From: Flavobacterium sp. AG291
GTDB taxonomy: Bacteria; Bacteroidota; Bacteroidia; Flavobacteriales; Flavobacteriaceae
NCBI RefSeq assembly: GCF_003350375.1
Contig: NZ_QQAR01000002.1
Coordinates: 358,397 to 414,681 of the forward strand
Direction of reading: 5' to 3'
DNA length: 56,285 bases
Shown: one piece after another, positions 1 through 7,883 of the stretch
How positions within the stretch are numbered: position 1 is the first letter of the stretch
Layout of the letters: every line of letters starts with the position of its first letter
The notes under the pieces: generated by a model
What the model was told of the DNA's origin: nothing
Database searches by the model: none
The model's input: only the letters and a program-made list of their open reading frames with translations
Program-made: the position numbers and the translations under genes

Positions 1-1780
1 TACCGGAGTAGTATCCCAACTATAGGTATATGCGCCTGTACCACCAGTTACAGCAACAGTAGCTGAACCTGTAGTATCACCGTAGCATAAAACATTGGTT
101 TGACTATCAACAGTAGCTGTAAGTGCTATCGGTTCAGTAATTGTAAAACTGTTTGATAAAACACATCCATTAGCATCGGTTACATCAACAGTATAAGTAC
201 CGGCTAAAAGACCTGTAATTGTATTTGTTGTCGCTCCGTTACTCCATAGATAAGTATAAGAACCTGTTCCACCTGTTACTGCAACAGTAGCCGAACCTGT
301 AGCCTGACCATTACATAGTATATCAGTTTGGGTTGTATTTGGTGTTAATGCAAGTGCAGAAACAGGTTCTGTTATAGTGAATGATTGTGTAGCAGTACAG
401 CCATTAGCGTCGGTAACAGTAGCTGTATAGTTTCCAGCCGTAAGGTTTGAGGCAGTCGCAGTTGTCTGTACCGGAGTAGTATTCCATGAATATGAATAAC
501 TACCTGTACCACCTGTAGCGGTAACTGTAGCTTCACCCGTTGCATTGCCGTGGCACAGTACATCAACCTGAGTACCTGCTGAAGCTGTAAGCGCAGTAGC
601 AGGTTCTGTAATGGTGAATGATTGCGTTGCTGTACAGTTGTTAGCATCGGTTACCGTAGCTATATATGTTCCCGCCGCAAGTCCTGCAGCTGTAGCTGTT
701 GTTTGTACCGGAGTAGTATTCCAACTATACGTATAAGCTCCTGTACCACCTGTAGCGGTTACTGTAGCTTCACCTGTTGCATTGCCGTGGCAAAGCACAT
801 TTACCTGAGTTCCTGCTGAAGCAGTAAGTACTATTGGTTCTGTAATGGTAAATGACTGTGTTGCAGTACAATTGTTAGCATCAGTTACTGTTGCTATATA
901 TGTACCTGCCGAAAGGTTCGAAGCCGTAGCAGTTGTCTGTACCGGGGTCGTATCCCAACTATAGGTATATGTTCCTGTTCCTCCTGTTACGTTCACCGTA
1001 GCTTCTCCTGTAGCATTACCATTACATAAAACATCTACCTGAGTACCTGCCGTAGCAGTAAGTACTGCTGGCTCTGTAATAGTGAAGCTTTGTGTTGCTG
1101 TGCATAGGTTAGCGTCAGTTACTGTTGCGATATACGTTCCGGCTGCAAGAGCCGTGGCCGTAGCGGTTGTTTGTACCGGAGTCGTATTCCAGCTATAGGT
1201 ATAAGCTCCTGTACCGCCTGTTGCGGTTACTGTAGCTTCACCCGTTGCATTGCCATTACAAAGTACATCTACCTGAGTTCCTGCTGTCGCAACAAGTGCA
1301 GCAGTTGGTTGTGTAATTGTGAAGCCTTGCGTTGTTGTACAAAGGTTAGCATCGGTTACGGTTACTGTATAATTACCGGCGGCAAGGCCTGTTGCCGTAG
1401 CCGTAGTTTGTACCGGTGTAGTATTCCAGCTATAGCTGTATGCCCCATTACCTCCCGTTACGTTTACTGTAGCTGTACCTGTAGCATTTCCGCGACAAAG
1501 AACATTCACCTGAGTACCCGCTGAAGCTGTAAGTACTGAAGGTTCTGTAATCGTGAAACTTTGTGTTTTAAAACAAAGGGTAGCGTCAGTTACCGTTACG
1601 GTATAGGTACCGGCTGCAAGGCCTGTTGCCGTAGCCGTAGTTTGTACCGGTGTTGTATTCCAGCTGTAAGTGTATGTTCCAGTACCACCTGTTACATTTA
1701 CTGTAGCCGAACCTGTAGTACTGCCATGGCAAAGAACATTTACCTGATTACCCACCGAAGTTACTATTGCGGGATTTACC
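1..1780 (-). repeat. Tandem SprB-type coding repeats, period 234-237 bases
   Basis: The anchor ACCGG followed by a Trp-Tyr block recurs at about 2, 470, 707, 941, 1175, 1412 and 1646, with a more diverged unit near 236. Spacing is 234 or 237 bases, always a multiple of three, so the frame is kept. Eight units are visible and the array probably continues to the left. Units differ mainly at third codon positions, which suggests duplication followed by selection on the protein. Confidence 0.9.
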
Positions 1781-2439
1781 GTTACCTGTATTTCTTTTCT
1801 TTGTCCCTCACAACCAGATGCTGTTACCTGCGAAACCCAGTAAGAACTAGTATTAGATATATTTGTATTTGGTGTAGGTGCGGTCGTTGATGGTAAACCA
1901 CCTGTGGCAACAGTATACCATTTGAATGATGCCCCTGAACCTACTAAAGTTGGCGATAATGGAGATGCTGTAGCACTATAGCAATAAAACACATCACTAG
2001 TTGTAGCCAGAGGAGGCATGGAAGCGGTAGGTGAATTAACGGTTAACACTACATCCATTTTTGCACCGCTATTACCATTACCGGCTCCGCTATGGTAAGG
2101 AACGATCTGCACTGAATTAACAGGTATATAACTTGATAAATCAAATGTACCATCACAGTAATTATTTCCAATCTCTACATTATTTACAAGAATTCTAAAT
2201 CTATAATTAATATTACATACAGGATAATTATTTAAAAAAGTCGACCAATAATTACTTACATCTAAAGTCACACTAGTTTGACAGGTTGAAATATTTGAAA
2301 ATGTAAATGACTGACCTGAGACCACATTGCTAAAAGATGGTGATGCCGAATAACTAATTGGGGTTGTTTGTGCTTTAGCAATACTACAGAGCATAAGGAG
2401 TATGACTAATTTAAAATCGTAGAGTAGTTTTTTAATCAT
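1..2439 (-). CDS. Large SprB-repeat / Ig-like cell-surface adhesin, N-terminal part (cut by window edge)
   Basis: The frame is open for 813 codons from an ATG at 2439 to the left edge, so the C-terminus is outside the window. A signal peptide covers about residues 1-27 and ends near AKAQ. Residues about 155-220 resemble the Ig-like domain often found in gliding-associated proteins: WYTVATGG, then YWVSQ, then GCEGQR. From about residue 225 onward come near-identical units of 78-79 residues. Each has a TGGxGxYxYSWxTTPVQTT core and a LAAGxYTVTVTDAxxC core, matching the SprB repeat family. Proteins of this kind are normally exported by the T9SS and act as surface adhesins in gliding or attachment. 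That role is inferred from the family. The cargo tail cannot be seen. Confidence 0.85.
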   Translation of the reverse strand, partial: MIKKLLYDFKLVILLMLCSIAKAQTTPISYSASPSFSNVVSGQSFTFSNISTCQTSVTLDVSNYWSTFLNNYPVCNINYRFRILVNNVEIGNNYCDGTFDLSSYIPVNSVQIVPYHSGAGNGNSGAKMDVVLTVNSPTASMPPLATTSDVFYCYSATASPLSPTLVGSGASFKWYTVATGGLPSTTAPTPNTNISNTSSYWVSQVTASGCEGQRKEIQVTVNPAIVTSVGNQVNVLCHGSTTGSATVNVTGGTGTYTYSWNTTPVQTTATATGLAAGTYTVTVTDATLCFKTQSFTITEPSVLTASAGTQVNVLCRGNATGTATVNVTGGNGAYSYSWNTTPVQTTATATGLAAGNYTVTVTDANLCTTTQGFTITQPTAALVATAGTQVDVLCNGNATGEATVTATGGTGAYTYSWNTTPVQTTATATALAAGTYIATVTDANLCTATQSFTITEPAVLTATAGTQVDVLCNGNATGEATVNVTGGTGTYTYSWDTTPVQTTATASNLSAGTYIATVTDANNCTATQSFTITEPIVLTASAGTQVNVLCHGNATGEATVTATGGTGAYTYSWNTTPVQTTATAAGLAAGTYIATVTDANNCTATQSFTITEPATALTASAGTQVDVLCHGNATGEATVTATGGTGSYSYSWNTTPVQTTATASNLTAGNYTATVTDANGCTATQSFTITEPVSALALTPNTTQTDILCNGQATGSATVAVTGGTGSYTYLWSNGATTNTITGLLAGTYTVDVTDANGCVLSNSFTITEPIALTATVDSQTNVLCYGDTTGSATVAVTGGTGAYTYSWDTTPV

Positions 2440-2539
2440 GTGGTTTTGGTTTAAATTGGCATTTAAAATAAGCGCGAATATACTTAGAATTTCCGTATAT
2501 ATTTTACTGTTAAATAAAATATAGCTATTTGTTAAAAAA

Positions 2540-2547
2540 CAAACGTA
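2540..2547 (-). promoter_or_regulatory. Candidate -7 promoter box for the repeat adhesin
   Basis: The minus strand reads TACGTTTG, a match to TAnnTTTG, about 100 bases upstream of the ATG. No convincing -33 TTTG is visible at the usual spacing, so this is only a candidate. Confidence 0.3.
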
Positions 2548-2625
2548 TAAAATTGGCTAACAGTAGTTTGCCCATAAACAACAAGTCAAATAATTCTTAT
2601 GCTTTTTTTATTTTATGTTATTCTT

Positions 2626-3057
2626 TCATGCTACACAATCCCCATAGATCTGGGTAAAGAGCGCATACACATCCAGATTAGAGTTTGCTTTCATTATCTT
2701 ACCTTCATTCATGTAATATACGTCACAAAAACCTACCTCAACATAAAGCCCGGTAGGTTCTGCCTCTTCTTCATAAATGGTAAATATGCCTTCATGCGTA
2801 CCTCTGTCTACCCCCTGTACAATTACGTAATTATCATGAGCAATAAGATTCTTAATTTCACAGCTAATATCAGGAAAAATAGCAAACCTATTATGCCAAG
2901 CCATACTAACCGAAGTAACACCAAATGCCATTTTGTTAAATGGAATGTCAAACCATTCACTTTCGGCATCACATAGTGTATTAAGGTATTCAAAGTCTCT
3001 TTGGTTGACAGCAGCATACAATCCCTGTATCACAGCAGCATTTGTTTCATTTATCAT
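2626..3057 (-). CDS. SnoaL / NTF2-like small cyclase-fold protein
   Basis: This 143-residue soluble protein has no signal peptide. It has the layout of the SnoaL-like (NTF2) fold: an N-terminal helical pair (VIQGLYAAVNQRDFEYL), a central AWHNRFAIFPDISCEI segment where these proteins pack the pocket, and C-terminal strands ending YYMNEGKIMKA. Family members range from ester cyclases to proteins of unknown function, so the substrate cannot be read. It lies 117 bases downstream of the lone AraC-sensor-like gene on the same strand. The two may share a transcript, although a separate -7 box lies at 3102-3109. Confidence 0.75.
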   Translation of the reverse strand: MINETNAAVIQGLYAAVNQRDFEYLNTLCDAESEWFDIPFNKMAFGVTSVSMAWHNRFAIFPDISCEIKNLIAHDNYVIVQGVDRGTHEGIFTIYEEEAEPTGLYVEVGFCDVYYMNEGKIMKANSNLDVYALFTQIYGDCVA

Positions 3058-3101
3058 TTTGACTGAATTTTTTGGTTAGAATTGTTAATTTTTAGATGAT
3101 A

Positions 3102-3109
3102 CAAAAGTA
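3102..3109 (-). promoter_or_regulatory. Candidate -7 box for the SnoaL-like gene
   Basis: The minus strand reads TACTTTTG, a TAnnTTTG match, 45 bases upstream of the ATG at 3057. No clear -33 element is seen. Confidence 0.4.
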
Positions 3110-3174
3110 GATTCACAAACCATCCTAATTATTGTATAAAACAAAGCATTGATTACATAAATCAAACAATTGTT

Positions 3175-3591
3175 TCAAAGTGCATTGGCTAATACAAAAT
3201 GTTTTATTCCAAAATGAATAAGCTGTAATGCAAAATTAGCAAGCAGGTAATCCTTATAGATATAAGATGTGTTTATCTGAGAACCTATCTTTTCAAAAAG
3301 TTTCTTTACATCGCTTTGTTGTGCTGCACCTAACACAAACGGTCCATGCCCGTTCTGGTAAAACAACGGATACTTTTTAAGGCTCTCCTTTACCTGGTTT
3401 GGCAACTGGTCTTCCTGAACAGAGAATACGATCCCCTCATTAAGCCCCTTTGGTATTTCGACCGATGAAGCATCTAACAGCAATAACGCGCTTTTGCCGG
3501 ATGTGTCGTTAAACAGACAAAAGCTATACCATCCTTTTTTATGAATATCAGGTTGTGGTAATTGGTAAATATGATAATGAAGATTATACAT
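3175..3591 (-). CDS. Standalone AraC-type sensor-like domain without DNA-binding domain
   Basis: This 138-residue protein has no obvious close family by eye. Its second half aligns with the N-terminal half of the AraC regulator encoded divergently at 3862. Both have SLK followed two residues later by P, then a VL block, a short helix with LFEKI or VFTKM, then YxxKxxLxxN followed by an (L/M)(I/V)H block with I-K. The protein ends at that helix, exactly where the neighbour continues into its helix-turn-helix pair. Frames after the stop show no helix-turn-helix remnant. It may be a truncated AraC paralogue kept as a free sensor or partner protein, or a decaying gene. The resemblance is seen directly; any role is inference. 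Confidence 0.65.
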   Translation of the reverse strand: MYNLHYHIYQLPQPDIHKKGWYSFCLFNDTSGKSALLLLDASSVEIPKGLNEGIVFSVQEDQLPNQVKESLKKYPLFYQNGHGPFVLGAAQQSDVKKLFEKIGSQINTSYIYKDYLLANFALQLIHFGIKHFVLANAL

Positions 3592-3655
3592 ATTATCAGT
3601 TATTTGCTGTAATACTCAATCGTATCATGACATTATAATTCATTTATTAACAGTA

Positions 3656-3663
3656 CAAATTTA
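3656..3663 (-). promoter_or_regulatory. Candidate -7 box for the lone AraC-sensor-like gene
   Basis: The minus strand reads TAAATTTG, a TAnnTTTG match about 65 bases upstream of the start at 3591. Confidence 0.4.
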
Positions 3664-3809
3664 CAGTATGAGTTACAAGTTTTTTTTACACGAATCAAAC
3701 CATTACTTGTGTTTTTCAAACAGTCTTTCACAAGCAAAAAATTAAAAAATTGTTTGAATTTCGCAATCATTGATTTGCTTTTTGCATACCTTTATAGTGA
3801 GTAGCAGAT

Positions 3810-3817
3810 TACTTTTG
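3810..3817 (+). promoter_or_regulatory. Candidate -7 box for the AraC regulator
   Basis: The plus strand reads TACTTTTG, 45 bases before the ATG at 3862. A TTTG at 3781-3784 is 25 bases upstream, longer than the usual 19-22, so the -33 match is weak. Confidence 0.4.
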
Positions 3818-3861
3818 TAAAACAAAATCGATCACAAAACTATTCTAAAGCACTGTAAATC

Positions 3862-4761
3862 ATGGAAAGGACAGAAACTCTTGAAGATTTATACAAGCAA
3901 AAATTTAACTGGATGCCCGAAGGGCTTCAAAAAGACCTTGGCCACTTTAATGTTTTCCGTCACGAAGACTGTGTAGGTCCCGGTAAGGAACCCGTAAAGT
4001 ATACCCGAAGGGATTATTACAAAATAGCGCTTATCCGCGGTCATTATATATACCACTATGCCGATAAAAGCCTTGAGGTAAATGGAAATGTATTATTATT
4101 CTTTAACCCGAGTGTACCCTACACTTTCGAAGCGGTCACCCCAAGCTCTACCGGCTTTTTTTGCATCTTTAAAGATGCTTTCTTCAGCGAGCATATGCGT
4201 GGCAGCCTGAAAGACTTACCTATGTACACTCCGGGTGCAAGCCCTGCCTATGTACTTGATGACAGTCAATATGATTATATTGCTAATGTATTTACTAAAA
4301 TGGTAGATGAAATGCAGGGTGATTATCAGTTTAAGTTTGATCTGATAAGAAACTACATTATGGAAATGGTGCATTACTCCATAAAAATGCGACCGACTGA
4401 GACATTATATACCCACATAGATGCCAATTCACGTATTACAGCAGTATTTACGGAACTACTTGAAAGACAATTCCCAATAGAATCGCCTAGTCAGCAGTTC
4501 TCTTTACGAAGTGCAAAAGACTTTGCCGGACAGCTGAATGTTCACGTTAACCATCTTAACCGTGCCATAAAAACGACTACAGGAAAAACAACATCCGATC
4601 ATATTTTTGAACGTTTGTTAAGTGAGGCTAAAGCACTGTTGCGACATACAGACTGGAATATCTCTGAAATAAGTTATGCCTTGGGCTTTGATGAATCGGC
4701 TCATTTCAACCATTTCTTTAAAAAGTTTACCAACGCTACACCATCATCTTTCAGAAGCTAA
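3862..4761 (+). CDS. AraC family transcriptional regulator
   Basis: The protein has 299 residues, a normal length for the family. Residues about 1-180 form the cupin-type sensor half (KIALIRGHYIYHYADKSLEV, then FFNPSVPY). Residues about 195-299 carry two helix-turn-helix units. The first is around FAGQLNVHVNHLNRAIK. The second is around ISEISYALGFDESAHFNHFFKKF, a close match to the AraC signature. In Bacteroidota such genes usually control an adjacent metabolic or redox gene. Here the divergent neighbour is the lone sensor-like gene, with the SnoaL-like gene behind it, so those are the best guesses for targets. A bidirectional terminator follows the gene. Confidence 0.92.
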   Translation: MERTETLEDLYKQKFNWMPEGLQKDLGHFNVFRHEDCVGPGKEPVKYTRRDYYKIALIRGHYIYHYADKSLEVNGNVLLFFNPSVPYTFEAVTPSSTGFFCIFKDAFFSEHMRGSLKDLPMYTPGASPAYVLDDSQYDYIANVFTKMVDEMQGDYQFKFDLIRNYIMEMVHYSIKMRPTETLYTHIDANSRITAVFTELLERQFPIESPSQQFSLRSAKDFAGQLNVHVNHLNRAIKTTTGKTTSDHIFERLLSEAKALLRHTDWNISEISYALGFDESAHFNHFFKKFTNATPSSFRS

Positions 4762-4783
4762 TCAAATAGCACCATATATAAAT

Positions 4784-4819
4784 AAAAAAGGACGGTCTTA
4801 TTATGAGCCGTCCTTTTTA
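4784..4819. terminator. Bidirectional intrinsic terminator
   Basis: The arms AGGACGG (4789-4795) and CCGTCCT (4808-4814) are flanked by an A run on the left and a T run on the right. It separates the convergent AraC gene and the first mini-lipoprotein gene. Confidence 0.85.
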
Positions 4820-4836
4820 TATTGTAATGAAATCGT

Positions 4837-5058
4837 TTATGGCTTTACCACTTTTACTGTATCAGTAGTAACTGAGATAGTATCTTTTGCACCTACCTCA
4901 TCAACCACTGTAGTTTCAGAGGTTGTTGTCGAAGTTGTGTCGCCATCCATAACAGTTGTTTCGGTCGTTTCAGTTGTTTCTTTTTTGCATGAAGTAAGAC
5001 TAAGTCCTGCTACAAGGGCAGTAACCATAAAAGCATTTCTTAAAAATATAACTTTCAT
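4837..5058 (-). CDS. Thr/Glu-rich mini-lipoprotein A
   Basis: This 73-residue protein has a lipoprotein signal peptide. The lipobox LTSC places the lipidated Cys at residue 24. The mature part is about 50 residues of Thr, Glu, Asp, Val and Ser with no Trp or Tyr, so it is acidic and probably disordered. It is a paralogue of the next gene upstream: both begin MK followed by FLR, share GLSLTSCK, and carry the MDGDTT motif. The function is unknown. The bulk of the mature chain looks like a tether or spacer at the outer or inner membrane. Confidence 0.8.
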   Translation of the reverse strand: MKVIFLRNAFMVTALVAGLSLTSCKKETTETTETTVMDGDTTSTTTSETTVVDEVGAKDTISVTTDTVKVVKP

Positions 5059-5100
5059 AAATTAAGGTTTTAAAATTTAATGTTAGGTAAATTGGTAAAC

Positions 5101-5125
5101 AAAAAAGACAGCTAAAGCTGTCTTT
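5101..5125 (-). terminator. Intrinsic terminator of mini-lipoprotein B
   Basis: The arms AAAGACAGC (5104-5112) and GCTGTCTTT (5117-5125) leave a 4-base loop. An A run on the plus strand at 5098-5106 becomes the U tract on the minus strand. Confidence 0.8.
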
Positions 5126-5128
5126 AAA

Positions 5129-5347
5129 TTATTTTACTTTAGTAACTGTGTCAGTCATTGTAGTGTCGTGAGCTGCGCCCGGAGCGTCTACTTCCGTTTC
5201 AGTTACTGTAGTGGTAGTATCTCCATCCATGGTAGTTTCCATTTCAGTATCTACTTCCGTTGATGTCTTTTCTTTACAAGATGTCAGGCTAAGCCCTCCA
5301 ACAAGTACAGCAGCCATTAGCATGCTTCTTAAAAATGTGATTTTCAT
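5129..5347 (-). CDS. Thr/Glu-rich mini-lipoprotein B (tandem paralogue)
   Basis: This 72-residue lipoprotein has the same plan as its downstream neighbour: FLR near the N-terminus, then the lipobox LTSC with Cys at 24, then an acidic Thr-rich tail containing MDGDTT and a TDTV end block. The two genes are in the same orientation, each with its own terminator or promoter region, so they can be expressed separately. Similarity is highest in the signal peptide and at MDGDTT, and the rest has drifted. No family assignment is possible by eye. Confidence 0.8.
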   Translation of the reverse strand: MKITFLRSMLMAAVLVGGLSLTSCKEKTSTEVDTEMETTMDGDTTTTVTETEVDAPGAAHDTTMTDTVTKVK

Positions 5348-5379
5348 GATTTCTCTTATTAAATGATTAGTGATAGTGC

Positions 5380-5387
5380 CAAAAGTA
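5380..5387 (-). promoter_or_regulatory. Candidate -7 box for mini-lipoprotein B
   Basis: The minus strand reads TACTTTTG, a TAnnTTTG match 33 bases upstream of the ATG. Confidence 0.45.
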
Positions 5388-5456
5388 ATTTTTTAATAAT
5401 TGAATAATCTTAAATTTTTACTAAATTAACTCCACTATATCAATACATTATAAACA

Positions 5457-7778
5457 TTACTTCTTTAAAAACTCAAATTTACCTTTGTTATTTTTATGCT
5501 CCCTCTGTAGCGTATCTACCATTCTTTTAAGATGATAATCGGAAATTACCCAGCTCATTGGAAAAGGCATGTCCTCCTTCTCTCCTTTTTTAAATTTCGT
5601 TTTATAAAGACTATAGTTTATATAGGAAGTAATAGTATCCTTATTGAAATTCTCTCTAAAATACTCCTTAAGCACATCGTTACCAAAACCGGTACCTGTA
5701 TCAGATGTTTTTAGTACAGTAAGCAATGGTGTTGCCAAATCATTCGTTAGCGGATGTATCCTGCCGGATGGCTTTTTCTTAGTGTCAGAATTGGTTAGAT
5801 GCAGTATATGATAGGTAAACCTGTCATAAATAGGAGTTCCCTTTTTACTGGCAAGATATACCTTTAACTGCTGAAGAAATTCCAGCGTAGTACCTGCACC
5901 TGAGTTATCATAATAGCCTCCATCTACAAAATACCTGTCATGTATCTTTCCTGCCGGTGAAACATATGGAAACCTTGAACTTAATGCTGCAGCAGTACTA
6001 TAGCGAATGTCTGTTCTGGAATCTTTCTTTTTAAGACTGTCTACCAGTTCCAGTACATCGGTACGATACCATTTCTGTTTTTCCCTTTTGGGTATTATGG
6101 GACTTATTACTCCCGGGTAACTATTATCAACCTGGGTAACATTAATGAACAACAAAGGCAACTTTCCGGAATAGTCATATACTTTGGATAAAGGCCTATT
6201 ATAAAAATGAGGTATCAGCGTATCTATTTCAGGCGCTATATCATCTTCTGCAGGGCTTCCTGAAAATCCTCTCTCCAATGCATCTGCCCTGTTATCAAAA
6301 CAAAACGGGATGATATACTGAAATATATCAGGCCCTAGCATCCTTCCTAAAGTAAAGGTTAAAAAGTCCTTTTCAAAAAAGCTGTCACTGTATTTTCGGT
6401 AGCCTTCTATCGGATGCTCTTCATCGGCTTTTAATAAAGAATAAAATGCAGTATTACCAATAGTCCCCCCGGAAGCCCCGGCAAGGCACAACAAATGATC
6501 TTTAAAAGTATTATTCGGGTCTTGCTTAACACTCATGTCCTGCAAATCGCAAAGCACACTACTTGACCACTGCCCTGCTCTTGATGCGCCTCCGTCAGAA
6601 AGCACTACATATACATCAAACTTCTTATCGGGATTGTTCTTATATACCTCACTCTTTTCCATTAGCTTCATACGTTTATAAAACCAGTCGTTAAGGTATT
6701 TATCGGTTGAAGGACGTATGGCGGCATAGGTAAAATCTTCTTTTGCCTTTAGAGTTCTTACTTTATATGGATCATTGAAACTTCCCACAATAAAAGCCCA
6801 TATATAGATAAATAAAAAGAAATTTATCCTTGTACGGATATTGATCATAGTAATGATATTAGCTATTCCAATGATAATAGCCATTGCCAGCAATGCAAAA
6901 GACAAGGCTCCCATAAAACAGGAAATATCAATAGAGAATATCCCCGAAAAATACATTATAGCAGCAATGAGGGCAAAAACTGTAAATAGTTTGAAACCCC
7001 ATTGTTCAGCTCCAATAAAATCCTCCCTTATTTTTAAGAAGTTCATTATTTTAGTAATACCGTTTTCAGGAAAAGATTCATCTTCAGCCCTATCCCTGTC
7101 TATACGTTCCCTTCTTTTTATAAAAAAGAATACAGCTAAACACTCCAATAAAAAGAAAATAAGCAAATAGCAAAACAGCCAGAAAATATGCCTGTTGGCT
7201 CCTATTGCAATATCTCCAACTGCCGATTTGGTAATAAAAGTAATAACCAGAAAACTATAAAAAGCAATAAAAGTAAAAGTCAGAATGCGTTTGGCACGGC
7301 TTGCACCCGCCTTAAACGATGTATTCAATAAAAAATAGAACGCATTATGAGCCAAAATAAAAAGCATTAACAACCAACCATCAAGAGTTGGTGATGCTGT
7401 AGGCAAACTTATGATAGCCGCCTGTAGGCATACAAAACAATTAAATGCTATAAGCCTTGGCATATGTTTTTGAAGACGCGTAGTAAACATAATAACTGCC
7501 CTCTGTTTGGCATCAACAGTATTCATATCTACCGGATTCTTATCATATCGCTTTTGTTGCTTGATATAACTAAGCATTCGGCCGCTATACCATAAAATCC
7601 CTGCCCAAAGTATACATCCTGCTATAGTACACAAGGCTGGTGAAAGATTTTCTCCTGACTGTATTACAACATCTACTCCCTGATCGATAACAGTAAGCAA
7701 ATAGTAAATAGCTATTACTGAAAGAATTCCTCCTATGTTAAGCCACACCGACTTTAAGAAAATGGAAAGGTATTTCAT
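5457..7778 (-). CDS. Polytopic membrane protein with C-terminal patatin-like phospholipase domain
   Basis: With the ATG at 7778 the protein has 773 residues. That start is preferred over the longer frame because a -7 promoter box lies at 7805-7812, inside the longer version. Residues about 1-335 contain several hydrophobic helices, with a charged internal loop around 220-255. The C-terminal half has the patatin hallmarks: an oxyanion-type SDGGASRAG at about 394-402, the nucleophile elbow GASGG with Ser about 436, and the dyad Asp in VDGGYYDNSGAG at about 619. Patatins hydrolyse acyl esters of lipids using a Ser-Asp dyad. The architecture suggests a lipase held at the inner membrane. The substrate and the side of the membrane are unknown. 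It is flanked by terminators, so it is probably monocistronic. Confidence 0.8.
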   Translation of the reverse strand: MKYLSIFLKSVWLNIGGILSVIAIYYLLTVIDQGVDVVIQSGENLSPALCTIAGCILWAGILWYSGRMLSYIKQQKRYDKNPVDMNTVDAKQRAVIMFTTRLQKHMPRLIAFNCFVCLQAAIISLPTASPTLDGWLLMLFILAHNAFYFLLNTSFKAGASRAKRILTFTFIAFYSFLVITFITKSAVGDIAIGANRHIFWLFCYLLIFFLLECLAVFFFIKRRERIDRDRAEDESFPENGITKIMNFLKIREDFIGAEQWGFKLFTVFALIAAIMYFSGIFSIDISCFMGALSFALLAMAIIIGIANIITMINIRTRINFFLFIYIWAFIVGSFNDPYKVRTLKAKEDFTYAAIRPSTDKYLNDWFYKRMKLMEKSEVYKNNPDKKFDVYVVLSDGGASRAGQWSSSVLCDLQDMSVKQDPNNTFKDHLLCLAGASGGTIGNTAFYSLLKADEEHPIEGYRKYSDSFFEKDFLTFTLGRMLGPDIFQYIIPFCFDNRADALERGFSGSPAEDDIAPEIDTLIPHFYNRPLSKVYDYSGKLPLLFINVTQVDNSYPGVISPIIPKREKQKWYRTDVLELVDSLKKKDSRTDIRYSTAAALSSRFPYVSPAGKIHDRYFVDGGYYDNSGAGTTLEFLQQLKVYLASKKGTPIYDRFTYHILHLTNSDTKKKPSGRIHPLTNDLATPLLTVLKTSDTGTGFGNDVLKEYFRENFNKDTITSYINYSLYKTKFKKGEKEDMPFPMSWVISDYHLKRMVDTLQREHKNNKGKFEFLKK

Positions 7779-7804
7779 GAATTGTAAGGTTTTAGTTGGT
7801 TTTT

Positions 7805-7812
7805 CAAAGATA
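7805..7812 (-). promoter_or_regulatory. Candidate -7 box deciding the patatin gene start
   Basis: The minus strand reads TATCTTTG, a TAnnTTTG match 27 bases upstream of the ATG at 7778. It lies inside the longer possible reading frame that starts at 7829-7832, which argues against that start. Confidence 0.5.
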
Positions 7813-7834
7813 GAAATTCTATTATACATCAAAT

Positions 7835-7862
7835 AAAAAAGGACAGCTTTAAGGCTGTCCTT
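7835..7862 (-). terminator. Intrinsic terminator of the SDR gene
   Basis: The arms AAGGACAGC (7839-7847) and GCTGTCCTT (7854-7862) have an A run at 7835-7840 that gives the minus-strand U tract. Confidence 0.8.
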
Positions 7863-7883
7863 CCATTATCATAAGGTTAAGAA

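Noticed and set aside
1..1780. The 234-base repeats as a possible CRISPR or satellite array.
   Set aside because: Units are long, coding, kept in frame and without spacers, so they are protein repeats.
622..1890. Several plus-strand open frames rich in Cys, Ser and Tyr inside the adhesin.
   Set aside because: They are the antisense of the repeat array, and their periodic content follows from the repeats.
2599..2976. A 125-codon plus-strand frame opposite the SnoaL-like gene.
   Set aside because: It has no recognisable family, overlaps a better-supported gene entirely and lacks a promoter box.
4676..5065. A 129-codon plus-strand frame rich in Val and Ser.
   Set aside because: It is antisense to the mini-lipoprotein gene and passes through the terminator; the lipobox gene on the minus strand is far better supported.
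7829..7832. A longer N-terminus for the patatin membrane protein.
   Set aside because: A -7 box lies between the two starts and the added residues show no family match, so the ATG at 7778 was chosen.
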